In this document: in pieces, positions 52,406 through 60,656 of the stretch
Numbering within the stretch: position 1 is the first letter of the stretch
Layout of the letters: the number at the start of each line of letters is the position of its first letter
From: JANOSH01 sp031415695
GTDB taxonomy: Bacteria; Actinomycetota; Acidimicrobiia; Acidimicrobiales; Ilumatobacteraceae
Length of the DNA stretch: 64,000 nt
Direction of reading: 5' to 3'
NCBI GenBank assembly: GCA_031415695.1
Contig: JANOSH010000011.1
Span: 19,519-83,518 of the forward strand
The notes under the pieces: generated by a model
What the model saw: only the letters and a program-made list of their open reading frames with translations
What the model was told of the DNA's origin: nothing
Databases searched by the model: none
Translations under genes and position numbers: made by a program

Positions 52406-52843
52406 ATGAAGTACAGAACGAGCCTTGAGGCACCATGTAACAAATCGGCGCTCTTTGGCTGGGTGGACGATTTGGCCGACTACCACCAATGGTTAACGAT
52501 CATTGCTTCGGCGACGCCCGTCGAACCTAACGAAGGCAAGCTCGCGTGGGATATGGAATTGCGAGCGCGTGTAGGTCCGTTTGCTCGCTCGAAGCGTTTG
52601 CGAATGGTTCGCACGGAGTTCGAGATCGACCGTCATGTCCGCTTCGTTCGCTGCGAGAATGACGGGCGTTCCCACTCCGACTGGGATCTTCGAGCCGACG
52701 TGGAATCGACATCTTGTGGATCATTGCTGACGATGCAGTTGGAGTATGGCGGGAGCCTTTGGGGACCAATACTGTCGAGCTTGCTCGACGACGAGATCGA
52801 GCGGGCTAAGGCGCGACTATTGGACATCGTCGGCCCAGGCTGA
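52406..52843 (+). CDS. SRPBCC-family (START/polyketide cyclase fold) protein
   Basis: 145 residues. MKYRTSLEAPCNKSALFGWVDDLADYHQW is the usual SRPBCC opening, and the alternating strands (KLAWDMELRARVGPF, RMVRTEFEIDRHVRFVRCEN, SLLTMQLEYGG) and the long C-terminal helix (LLDDEIERAKARLLDIV) complete the fold. Binds a hydrophobic ligand of unknown kind. Its end overlaps the convergent ABC ATPase gene by 27 bases. Confidence 0.75.
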   Translation: MKYRTSLEAPCNKSALFGWVDDLADYHQWLTIIASATPVEPNEGKLAWDMELRARVGPFARSKRLRMVRTEFEIDRHVRFVRCENDGRSHSDWDLRADVESTSCGSLLTMQLEYGGSLWGPILSSLLDDEIERAKARLLDIVGPG

Positions 52844-53611
52844 CCAGCGTCGCCCGCGTCGTTCAACCACAAGCGGTAGGCCGAAACAGTCCGACAGGCG
52901 CGCTCGGGTGAGCACGCGATCGATTGGTCCTGCGGCCAGGACCCGCCCTTCGCGCATCAACAGGGCATGTGTGAACCCTGGTGGGATTTCATCGACGTGG
53001 TGCGTGACAAGAATGGTGGGTGGTGACGACGGGTCGGCCGCCAAGGTGGCGAGTGCTAAGACCAGTTCTTCGCGCCCGCCAAGGTCGAGGCCTGCGGTTG
53101 GTTCATCGAGGAGAACGACACCCGGGTCCGTCATCAGGCTCCGAGCGAGAAGAACCCTCTGCTGCTCTCCTGATGACAGCGTGCCTAGTAGCCGTTCTGC
53201 AAAGTGCGCGACCCCAAGGCGTGATAGCTGCGACCTGGCTCGGTCGCGGTCGGCGTCATCATAGGTATGCCACCACGGTTCGAGTGCAGCATGTTTCGCG
53301 GTCATCACAACATCGAGCGCGGTGAGTTCGGGACGAAGTTGAGATGTCAGCGACGACGATGCCAGGCCAATGGAGCGCCGCAACGCTCGAACGTCGGTCT
53401 TCCCAAGTTCTTGACCCAGCACCCTGACGCGACCCTTGCTCGGGTGTAGGTAGAGCGATGCAATGCGTACGAGTGTGGTCTTGCCTGAGCCGTTGCGGCC
53501 AAGCACCACCCAGTGCTGTCCTGGCGAGACGGTCCAGGAAATGTCGTCGAGGAGGTGCCGCCCGTCTCGGATGAGGCTGACGTGGTTGAGTTGTAGGGCT
53601 GCTGCCGTCAC
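52817..53611 (-). CDS. ABC transporter ATP-binding protein
   Basis: 264 residues. Walker A LGRNGSGKTTLVRI, Q-loop region IGLASSSLTSQL, signature LSSGEQQRVLLARSL, Walker B GVVLLDEPTAGLDL, H-loop ILVTHHVDEIPPG. No permease gene is adjacent, and the protein has no membrane part, so it must work with a distant partner or as a soluble ABC-F-like factor, though it has only one ATPase domain. The 49-codon ORF lies immediately upstream on the same strand. Confidence 0.85.
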   Translation of the reverse strand: MTAAALQLNHVSLIRDGRHLLDDISWTVSPGQHWVVLGRNGSGKTTLVRIASLYLHPSKGRVRVLGQELGKTDVRALRRSIGLASSSLTSQLRPELTALDVVMTAKHAALEPWWHTYDDADRDRARSQLSRLGVAHFAERLLGTLSSGEQQRVLLARSLMTDPGVVLLDEPTAGLDLGGREELVLALATLAADPSSPPTILVTHHVDEIPPGFTHALLMREGRVLAAGPIDRVLTRARLSDCFGLPLVVERRGRRWSAWADDVQ

Positions 53612-53647
53612 AGTGGGGTCACCGTAACGGATAGGGCGTTCCTATAC

Positions 53648-53797
53648 CTAGGCCGCTACGGGGTTGGCTTGGGCTTGGTCGAGCTCGGCTGAAGCCATCT
53701 CGTGCATGAAGTAGTCACGAAGGTATGGGACTCCCTTGCCTCCACCGGTTACACGGCCATCGGCGGGCATTGCAGCGTTGAAAATCTCGTTGTTCAC
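53648..53797 (-). CDS. 49-residue peptide of unknown function
   Basis: GTG at 53797, with GGGAG ending 6 bases upstream. The sequence begins MNNEIFNAAMPADGRVTGGG and goes on KGVPYLRDYFMHEMASAELD with an Ala/Gln/Asn tail ending NPVAA. It has no signal peptide or membrane segment; it is mildly acidic and contains a Gly-Gly-Gly-Lys-Gly turn. It lies between the genes for an ABC ATPase and a heterodimeric ABC exporter, all on the same strand. A peptide substrate, a modified-peptide precursor or an ordinary small protein are all possible. Not recognised. Confidence 0.55.
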   Translation of the reverse strand: MNNEIFNAAMPADGRVTGGGKGVPYLRDYFMHEMASAELDQAQANPVAA

Positions 53798-53982
53798 GAG
53801 GAACTCCCATCGTAGTGAGCGTTGGCTACCGGAATGGTGGCCATCGAGGTGGTGCTAGAGCTCGCTGGCCCGTAGCAATCGCTCGGTGCTGCGCAGATGA
53901 TCAGTTTCCTTTCGGCCCCGGGGACCCGGAACGCAGAAAGAACGATATCGACACTGACACACTGCGTCTACTCATTGACGCG
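53798..53982. other. intergenic stretch before the 49-residue peptide
   Basis: About 185 bases. Includes a 10-base palindrome TGACGCGTCA (53976-53985) that touches the stop of the ABC exporter gene. No clear promoter was found; the peptide gene could be read from the ABC operon upstream. Confidence 0.35.
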
Positions 53983-55884
53983 TCAGTCAGTGGCGGAGTG
54001 TTCCAACCATGTCCGGTAGAGGGCTGCATACTTCGTATCGGCAGCTACTAGATCGTCGTGAGTTCCGACTTCTACAAGCTTTCCGGCGTCGACTACCCCG
54101 ATCCGATCGGCTCGCATGGCGGTGGCGAGCCGATGGGCGATGATTATGGCGGTGCGACCCTCGAGCACTGTGTCGAGAGCCCGCTCGATCATGCCTTCGC
54201 TGGCAAGATCGAGATTACTGGTCGCCTCATCCAATATAAGGATCCGAGGTTTGGTGAGGAACGCTCGGGCCAAAGCGAGTAGTTGGCGCTCGCCGGACGA
54301 GAACGAGATACCTCGCTCGTGTACGGGTTGGTCGAGTCCCTCCGATGACCGGGCAACCAGACCCGTGAGTCCGACAGCGGCGCAGGTTTCGAGCAATTCG
54401 GCTTCGGTGGCGCTTGGCTGGCCGTAGCTGAGGTTGTGTCGAAGCGTGCCGACGAACAGAAACGGCTCCTGGGGTACTACCCCAATTTGTCGACGAAGCG
54501 ACGAGAAGGTCAGGTGGCGTAGATCGTGGCCATCGATGCAAACCGAACCGGCGGTGGGGTCGTAGAACCGGGTGACGAGTTTGGCGACCGTGGATTTTCC
54601 GGCACCTGTAGCGCCGACCAGGGCCATGGTCTCACCCGCAGCGATGTCGAGGCTGAAATCGTGCAGGATGGGATGGTCTGGGTGGTAGCCGAACGTGACA
54701 TTTCGCAACTCGATTCGCCCTACCACCTGGGGCAGATCGACGGCGTCAGGCGTCTCGGGTACATCTGGTTGGGTCGCTAGCAGTTCGGCCAGTTTCACCA
54801 CGGCGGCCTGGCCTGATTGGTAGGTCGAGTACAACTGCACAAGCTGTTGCACCGGAGCGAAGAACGCCGTGAGATACAGGACAAAGGCGGCGAGTTCGCC
54901 GATGGTAAGGGTGCCCTTTGTGACCATACTTGCCCCTAGTGCAAGCACGACAAGTTGGCCCAGGTTGCCGACGAAATCGGTCGATGGCCCGTAGATGGCG
55001 TTCACACGTGCCGTATGAACGTTGGCGTCTCGGTAGCGATGGGCGATGTTGCGATGCGACACCACATTGTGGCGAGCGCGGTTGAACGCGGTGATTACGC
55101 GGACGCCCGACAGGTTCTCGGACAGATCGGCCAGGGTGTCGGCGATGCGTTCTCGGACAACTCGGTATCCCTTGTCAGAAGCCGACCGGAACCACAACGA
55201 CACAACGGTGAGCGGAGGAACGATGACGGCAATGGTGATGAGTGCCAGGGTTGGTTGGAGCGAGAACAGAATCGCGCCCACCACAACAAGGGTGAGCGCC
55301 TGCACGAACAGGCTGATCACGCCGTCCTGTAACAACTGAGACAGGGCGTCGATATCCGAGGTCATTCGTGTCATCACGCGTCCCGCTCGTTCCTCGGTGT
55401 AAAAGTCGAGCGATAGGCGTTGCAAATGCGAGAAGACTCGAATCCGCAGGTCGTACAACAGGCCTTCGCCCACCCGTCCGGTCCATGCAGTGCGGGCCAT
55501 ACCGGCCAACGCAGCAACGACAACTGATGCAAGGTAGGCCAGTGCAGCTGTGGTAACTGCCGACGTGTCCTTGGCGACGACACCTTTGTCGATGCCGTAA
55601 CGCGTCAGGAGTCCACCAGTTTGCAGTGCGATGGTTTCGATGATGACGAGCGCCGCGGCCCCGGCGAGCACCCAGCGGTGCGATGACAAGAACCGCAGCA
55701 GCGTGAATCGCCGCCGGTCGTACTGGGCGCGCTCGAAGCGAACCGCGGGTTCGGGGTGCGCCGGTTCTCGGGCGACGATCTTGTCGGCTGCGACCCGTAA
55801 CTCTTCGGGCACCCCGGCGAATGGGAGGCCCGCCTGGGCCGATGTTGTGGTGCTGGCCGGGCCGAACCCGGTCCCCATGTTCAC
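53983..55884 (-). CDS. ABC exporter half-transporter (membrane plus ATPase), second of a pair
   Basis: 633 residues: a 75-residue polar N terminus, six membrane helices (about 70-330) with the exporter motif TEERAGRVMTRMTSDIDALS, and an ATPase domain. Walker A GATGAGKSTVAK, Walker B ILILDEATSNLD with the catalytic Glu present, H-loop AHRLAT. The signature is divergent (FSSGERQLLAL instead of LSGGQ). Its GTG at 55884 overlaps the stop of the other half by 4 bases. The pairing of a weak signature here with a weak Walker B in the partner is the pattern of a heterodimeric exporter with one degenerate site. Confidence 0.88.
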   Translation of the reverse strand: MNMGTGFGPASTTTSAQAGLPFAGVPEELRVAADKIVAREPAHPEPAVRFERAQYDRRRFTLLRFLSSHRWVLAGAAALVIIETIALQTGGLLTRYGIDKGVVAKDTSAVTTAALAYLASVVVAALAGMARTAWTGRVGEGLLYDLRIRVFSHLQRLSLDFYTEERAGRVMTRMTSDIDALSQLLQDGVISLFVQALTLVVVGAILFSLQPTLALITIAVIVPPLTVVSLWFRSASDKGYRVVRERIADTLADLSENLSGVRVITAFNRARHNVVSHRNIAHRYRDANVHTARVNAIYGPSTDFVGNLGQLVVLALGASMVTKGTLTIGELAAFVLYLTAFFAPVQQLVQLYSTYQSGQAAVVKLAELLATQPDVPETPDAVDLPQVVGRIELRNVTFGYHPDHPILHDFSLDIAAGETMALVGATGAGKSTVAKLVTRFYDPTAGSVCIDGHDLRHLTFSSLRRQIGVVPQEPFLFVGTLRHNLSYGQPSATEAELLETCAAVGLTGLVARSSEGLDQPVHERGISFSSGERQLLALARAFLTKPRILILDEATSNLDLASEGMIERALDTVLEGRTAIIIAHRLATAMRADRIGVVDAGKLVEVGTHDDLVAADTKYAALYRTWLEHSATD

Positions 55885-57749
55885 CCCGCTCCAGTCGTTC
55901 TCGTGAGGTTGTGGCGGACTCCGTCCGCCACAACCTCACGAGTTTCAGGTTCGAGGGTGGTGAGGACGGCCGCATATTTTGGCTCGGTTGCGAGCAGGTG
56001 CTGGTGGCTGTCGTCGGCTATGACCCGGCCAGCCTCTAGGAGTACCACACGATCGGCGAGGGAGATAGTCGAGAGTCGGTGAGCTATGACGATGGTGGTC
56101 CGCCCGCCCCGCCGTTCCTTGAGAGCGTCGTGGATCAGGGCCTCGACACCAACGTCGATAGCACTCGTAGCATCGTCGAGAACCAGCACTAACGGGTCGG
56201 CCAACAGGGCCCTGGCCAGGGCAATTCGTTGCCGTTGTCCCCCCGACAGGTCGTATCCCCGTTCTCCAACGACGGCGTCGTAGCCCTCGCCCAACGCGGT
56301 GATGAACCCATCTGCCTGAGCCGCTTTGGCAGCCGCGATCACATCGGCGCGTGTGGCGTTTGGTCGGGCGAACGCGATGTTTTTGTGGATGCTGTCGGAA
56401 AATAGGAACGGTTCGTCACTGACAACCGCGACGGCATGGCGGACACTGACGAGGGTGCAGGCTTCGATGTTTTGCGCGTCGATCGTGATGGTGCCGCTGT
56501 CGATGTCATAGAAGCGTGCGAGTATCCGGGCAATGGTCGACTTGCCGGACCCGGTTCGACCTACGATCGCCACGATCTGACCCTCGGGGATCGACAGGCT
56601 GAAGTCGTCCAGGATGTGCGCGTCCCGGTCAGCGTACGAGAACGTCACGTGGTTGAACTCGACGACTCCGTTTGGAGCCTGCAGGTCAACCGCTCCCGCC
56701 GCGTCGACAATCGTTGGCGGTTCATCGAGCACTTCGAAAATGCGACCAGCCGAGGCTGCTGCTCGCTGTCCGAGAATGAGCACGAACGGCAACATACGAA
56801 ACGGTGCCTGAATGAGTAGAACATACGCGTTGAAGGCGATAAGGCCGCCAACGGTCACTACGCCATCGATGGCGAGCTGCCCACCGTAGAGCAACACGAC
56901 AACCAGCCCGAGTCGGGGCAGGTTCTCGATAACTGGCCCCCACCGTGCCCGAGCGTCGGCGGCGACTATTTGGGCCCACCGAAGCTTTTGAGCGGCACGA
57001 GCCAAGGATTCGAGTTCGCGTTGCTCGGCCGCAAAGCTGCGAACGACTCGGACGCCTTGGATGTTCTCGTCGACGATGCTGGCCAAATCTGCGGCTCGGC
57101 CCTGCACGATCCACGACAGCGGAAATGTGAGGTTGCGAAGGCGTCGTCCGGCGAGAAATGTGAACGGCAGGGTGATCAGCGACGCCAGTGTGAGCGCAAC
57201 GTGTATCGACAGCATCAGTCCAATGCCAACTGCGAAACTCGCAATACTCAAGAACAGCAAGGGAGCGAATGTGAGATACATCTGCACGCTGCGAATATCG
57301 CTGTTGGCTCGGCTAATGAGTTGACCCGCTTGCACGCGGTCGAAGTACGCAAGGCCGAGCCGAAGGAAGTGAGCATGCATCGTGACACGAAGGTCGTACT
57401 CGAGGTCGTAGGCCACGCGAAACAACGTCGAGCGATAGTGCTTGGTAAGGAACGCTCGGACAATGGCGAGACCGCCAAGTGCGACGAGGTATGGCGCCAG
57501 ACTCGACGAATCGTCCACGACAGCGTTGTCGATTGCCAGCATGATGACGCGGGGGATCAGAGTTGCGCTCACCATAGCGACGAGCGCGGCGATCAACGCC
57601 ACGATGAACGCTGTCCTGCGGGTCGATAACAGCGGTATCAACCGTTTGATCCAACCCGAGTTGGCGTTTGCGCTGATCATTGCGCTGGGTTCGGGCCCGA
57701 CCGCAGCAATGCCTACCGGCTCGAACTCTCGGAGTCGGTCGAAGGTCAT
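55881..57749 (-). CDS. ABC exporter half-transporter, first of a pair
   Basis: 622 residues with six membrane helices (about 40-330, FDRVQAGQLISRANSDIRSV) and an ATPase domain. Walker A GRTGSGKSTIAR, signature LSGGQRQRIALARAL (canonical), Walker B VLVLDDATSAID with Asp in place of the catalytic Glu, H-loop AHRLST. It therefore supplies the good signature and the degenerate Walker B of the dimer. Exports lipids, peptides or drugs; substrate unknown. A 43-base perfect hairpin lies within its last codons. Confidence 0.88.
   Translation of the reverse strand: MTFDRLREFEPVGIAAVGPEPSAMISANANSGWIKRLIPLLSTRRTAFIVALIAALVAMVSATLIPRVIMLAIDNAVVDDSSSLAPYLVALGGLAIVRAFLTKHYRSTLFRVAYDLEYDLRVTMHAHFLRLGLAYFDRVQAGQLISRANSDIRSVQMYLTFAPLLFLSIASFAVGIGLMLSIHVALTLASLITLPFTFLAGRRLRNLTFPLSWIVQGRAADLASIVDENIQGVRVVRSFAAEQRELESLARAAQKLRWAQIVAADARARWGPVIENLPRLGLVVVLLYGGQLAIDGVVTVGGLIAFNAYVLLIQAPFRMLPFVLILGQRAAASAGRIFEVLDEPPTIVDAAGAVDLQAPNGVVEFNHVTFSYADRDAHILDDFSLSIPEGQIVAIVGRTGSGKSTIARILARFYDIDSGTITIDAQNIEACTLVSVRHAVAVVSDEPFLFSDSIHKNIAFARPNATRADVIAAAKAAQADGFITALGEGYDAVVGERGYDLSGGQRQRIALARALLADPLVLVLDDATSAIDVGVEALIHDALKERRGGRTTIVIAHRLSTISLADRVVLLEAGRVIADDSHQHLLATEPKYAAVLTTLEPETREVVADGVRHNLTRTTGAG
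55900..55942. repeat. perfect 20-base-stem hairpin within the 3' end of the first ABC gene
   Basis: CTCGTGAGGTTGTGGCGGAC (55900-55919), loop TCC, and the complementary arm (55923-55942). It encodes the C-terminal residues around REVVADGVRHNLT and lies 16 bases upstream of the GTG of the second half-transporter on the minus strand. In the mRNA it would form a very stable stem just before the coupled start. Confidence 0.7.
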
Positions 57750-57826
57750 CGGGCTCTGACGCTACCGTTCAGTAGTTGAAACGTTTACGATTCGGCGGCG
57801 AACGAAGAGAGCTTCCTGGGGGAAAA

Positions 57827-59557
57827 ATGCTGGCAGACAAATGGATTACCGACCGAACACCGACGGCCCGATTTCCGAACTACACCCGATCCAACGCGGG
57901 TGAGGTTCTTCCTGATCCGGTGAGCCCGCTCGGCTGGACGTTTATGTGGGAGTCCGGTGTGGTGCTGGGTTGCCGTGACGGCTTTGTGAGTTTTGGAGTG
58001 TTCGACCCCGACGAGTACGGCACGCCGCCCGAGACGTTCGGTCTGTTCGGCGGCTATTTCTATAACTCGCTCATGCAAGCCCGGCTGATGGGGGTGCGCA
58101 TGCCGGGTGCCAGCCCCGAGGCGATCGACCAGGCGTATTTCGATAACCGTCCCGATGTACCGCCGTATCGGGCTGAACCGTGGCACGAAAGTGAACGGCA
58201 CGCCGAGAAACTCGGGGCAACGCTCGGCTACGTAATGTCCACGGCCGACTATCCGCCGATCGATAGACAAAAACTTGTCGCCAAAGCGTGTCGAGACTCT
58301 CGCCCCGATCTGTCGAAGCTCACCAATGCCCAACTTGTCGGCCGGGCGCGCAGCATGCAGCCCCACGTCGTTGCCATGTTCGAACAGCATGTCTGGGCGT
58401 CTCTCGGTGCGTCGTTCGGCCCCGGCGGTTTGCAGGCAATGTTGGGCGAAATGGGCCGTGGCACCGATGCCATTAAACTCATCACTGGCATCGGTGGTGT
58501 CGATTCGGCCGACATCGGGCGAGACCTATGGACCCTGTCGAGAATGGTGCGTGAGTCCGTCGTCCTCACGGCCGCGTTCGATGCTGGGCTCAGCACTGCA
58601 CTCGAGCGAATGCGAGCGGTGGCATCGTCGGCTCCATTCCTTACCGCATATGACCAGTTCATCTACGACCACGGTTCCCGCGGTCCAAATGAATGGGACA
58701 TGGCCGCTCCTTCTTACGAAACGTCGCCCACCCTTGCGCTCGCCCAAATCGATGCGTTGCGCAAGCAAGGTGATCAGGCGTCACCACAAAAAGCTCTTGA
58801 ACGCAACAGCGCCGAGCGGGCACGGTTGTCGGCCGAGATCGCGGAGTTGGTCAAAGACGACGCCGCCGCTGCCGGCACGTTCGCTGCGCTTATGCAATCT
58901 GGCGAAGTGTTCCTTGCTGCTCGTGAGCGTTGTAAAGGCAACAACATTCGTGTCATTCACGAAGGCCGAATGTGCTTCGATGAACTCGGTCGACGAATGG
59001 TCGCTGCGGGCCACCTGGCTAACGCGAAGCAGATCTATCAACTAGCCGAGGACGACCTCGATGCGTTTCTGGTGAATCCAGCGGCGTTCAGCGCCCCGTT
59101 GGCGGAACGAGAGGTCGACTTTGCCAAGCTCAACGATCTCGAGCCACCCTTCATCGTCGACGTTTCGTGCCCGCCGCTGAGCAGTTGGCCCAAGCGTGGC
59201 ATTGCCACCCTTGGGCCGGTGTCGGCTGGCGATGTATTGACCGGCGTTGCCTGCTCGCCCGGAGTTGTTACCGGTCGGGCGCGGGTGCTGCACGACCCAG
59301 GCGATCCGCTCGGCTTGGAGCCGGGAGACATCCTCATCACCGAATCGACCGATCCGTCGTGGACACCACTGTTTCTCGCCGCTGGGGCAGTCGTCACCGA
59401 CATCGGGGCCATGGGAAGCCATGCCAGCATCGTGTCACGCGAACTCGGCATACCCTGCGTTGGCTCAGTAGCCGAAGCAAGTCGCCGAATTCCCGATGGC
59501 GCGCTGCTCACCATCGATGGTGCGGCGGGCACGGTTACCATCGTGTCGCTCAACTAG
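57827..59557 (+). CDS. PEP-utilizing-enzyme mobile (swivel) domain protein
   Basis: 576 residues from the ATG at 57827. The last ~110 residues are the phosphohistidine swivel domain of PEP synthase/PPDK: GVACSPGVVTGRARVLHD, LEPGDILITESTDPSWTPLF, GAVVTDIGAMGSHASIVSRE (His) and LGIPCVGSV. The first ~460 residues are mostly helical, with no recognisable ATP-grasp domain and no PEP barrel. Such proteins, also seen as the C-terminal half of rifampicin phosphotransferase-like enzymes, may be one part of a split phosphotransferase. No ATP-grasp partner is encoded nearby. Confidence 0.75.
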   Translation: MLADKWITDRTPTARFPNYTRSNAGEVLPDPVSPLGWTFMWESGVVLGCRDGFVSFGVFDPDEYGTPPETFGLFGGYFYNSLMQARLMGVRMPGASPEAIDQAYFDNRPDVPPYRAEPWHESERHAEKLGATLGYVMSTADYPPIDRQKLVAKACRDSRPDLSKLTNAQLVGRARSMQPHVVAMFEQHVWASLGASFGPGGLQAMLGEMGRGTDAIKLITGIGGVDSADIGRDLWTLSRMVRESVVLTAAFDAGLSTALERMRAVASSAPFLTAYDQFIYDHGSRGPNEWDMAAPSYETSPTLALAQIDALRKQGDQASPQKALERNSAERARLSAEIAELVKDDAAAAGTFAALMQSGEVFLAARERCKGNNIRVIHEGRMCFDELGRRMVAAGHLANAKQIYQLAEDDLDAFLVNPAAFSAPLAEREVDFAKLNDLEPPFIVDVSCPPLSSWPKRGIATLGPVSAGDVLTGVACSPGVVTGRARVLHDPGDPLGLEPGDILITESTDPSWTPLFLAAGAVVTDIGAMGSHASIVSRELGIPCVGSVAEASRRIPDGALLTIDGAAGTVTIVSLN

Positions 59558-59612
59558 CGACCTCAGGGTCGGAGAGATCTTGCCCCCGCCGATCGACCGA
59601 GGCGTTGCAGAC

Positions 59613-60656
59613 CTATGGTCGCCTTGTCGGAGCGGCCACGCGAGTTGCACCTGCAAGCTGCCCGCATGCGGCGTCGATATCGGTTCCTCGGTTGCGGCGA
59701 ACCGTTGCGGTAACACCGAACGCTTCCAAATTGTTGCGGAACTCCTCGACGCGATGCAACGGCGTTCCAGGGGTTCCGTATCCGCCAGTGGGGTTAAGCG
59801 GAATGAGGTTGACGTGAGCCGGCAGGCGGAAGCGGCGACAGAACGCCGCTAGTTCCTTGGCATCGCTGAGGCGGTCATTGACATCGCGAATCATTGCCCA
59901 CTCGAACGACAGTCTGCGGTTATGAACCTCGAGATACTCGCCGCACGCGTCAGCGAGCATCTGGATGGGATATCGCTTGTTAATTGGCACCAGTTCGTCT
60001 CGCAACGTGTCGTTGGCGGCGTGAAGCGACACGGCCAGGTTCACGGGTAACTCCTCGAGCGTCAGGCGCCTGATGCCGGGCACGATGCCGACGGTCGACA
60101 CAGTTATGTGGCGAGCCGACAAGCCGATGGCCCCATGGAGCCGCTGCACGCTTCGCCACACAGCGTCGTAGTTCGCGAGCGGTTCGCCCATCCCCATGTA
60201 CACGACGTTGGAGACGCGTCGGCCAACGGCTTTGGCCTTTCGAGCGGCGAGCACTACCTGCTCGACGATTTCACCGGTGGTGAGGTGGCGGTCGAAACCG
60301 GCTTGCCCGGTGGCACAAAAACCGCAGCCCATGGCGCAACCTGCTTGGCTTGACACGCAGACCGTGGCCCGATCGGCGTAGAGCATGAGAACGGTTTCGA
60401 CAAGATGGCCACCGTCGAGTTTCGAAACGAACTTGATGGTGTCGCCTTTGTCGCTCACCCGTTCCACCACCGGGGTCAGGGCGAGTGGCAGCCCTTCGTC
60501 GAGCCGCGAGCGTAGAGCTTTGGGAGCGGTAGTGATCTCGTGGAGTGGTGAGAGTTGTTCATAGAGGCCAGCCCAGAGTTGCTTGACACGGTAGGCCGGT
60601 TCGCCGGAGAGATGTTGGCTGAGATCTGGAAAGTCGAGTTCGTATCGGGTAGTCAT
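59613..60656 (-). CDS. rlmN: 23S rRNA (adenine(2503)-C(2))-methyltransferase
   Basis: 347 residues, radical-SAM enzyme that methylates A2503 of 23S rRNA and A37 of some tRNAs. The cluster motif is CAMGCGFCATGQAGFDRHL (CxxxCxxC), with GMGEPLANYD, STVGIVPGIRRL, NLAVSLHAANDTLRDELVP and VNLIPLNPTGG. The ATG overlaps the stop of the M3 peptidase gene by 4 bases. Confidence 0.95.
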   Translation of the reverse strand: MTTRYELDFPDLSQHLSGEPAYRVKQLWAGLYEQLSPLHEITTAPKALRSRLDEGLPLALTPVVERVSDKGDTIKFVSKLDGGHLVETVLMLYADRATVCVSSQAGCAMGCGFCATGQAGFDRHLTTGEIVEQVVLAARKAKAVGRRVSNVVYMGMGEPLANYDAVWRSVQRLHGAIGLSARHITVSTVGIVPGIRRLTLEELPVNLAVSLHAANDTLRDELVPINKRYPIQMLADACGEYLEVHNRRLSFEWAMIRDVNDRLSDAKELAAFCRRFRLPAHVNLIPLNPTGGYGTPGTPLHRVEEFRNNLEAFGVTATVRRNRGTDIDAACGQLAGATRVAAPTRRP

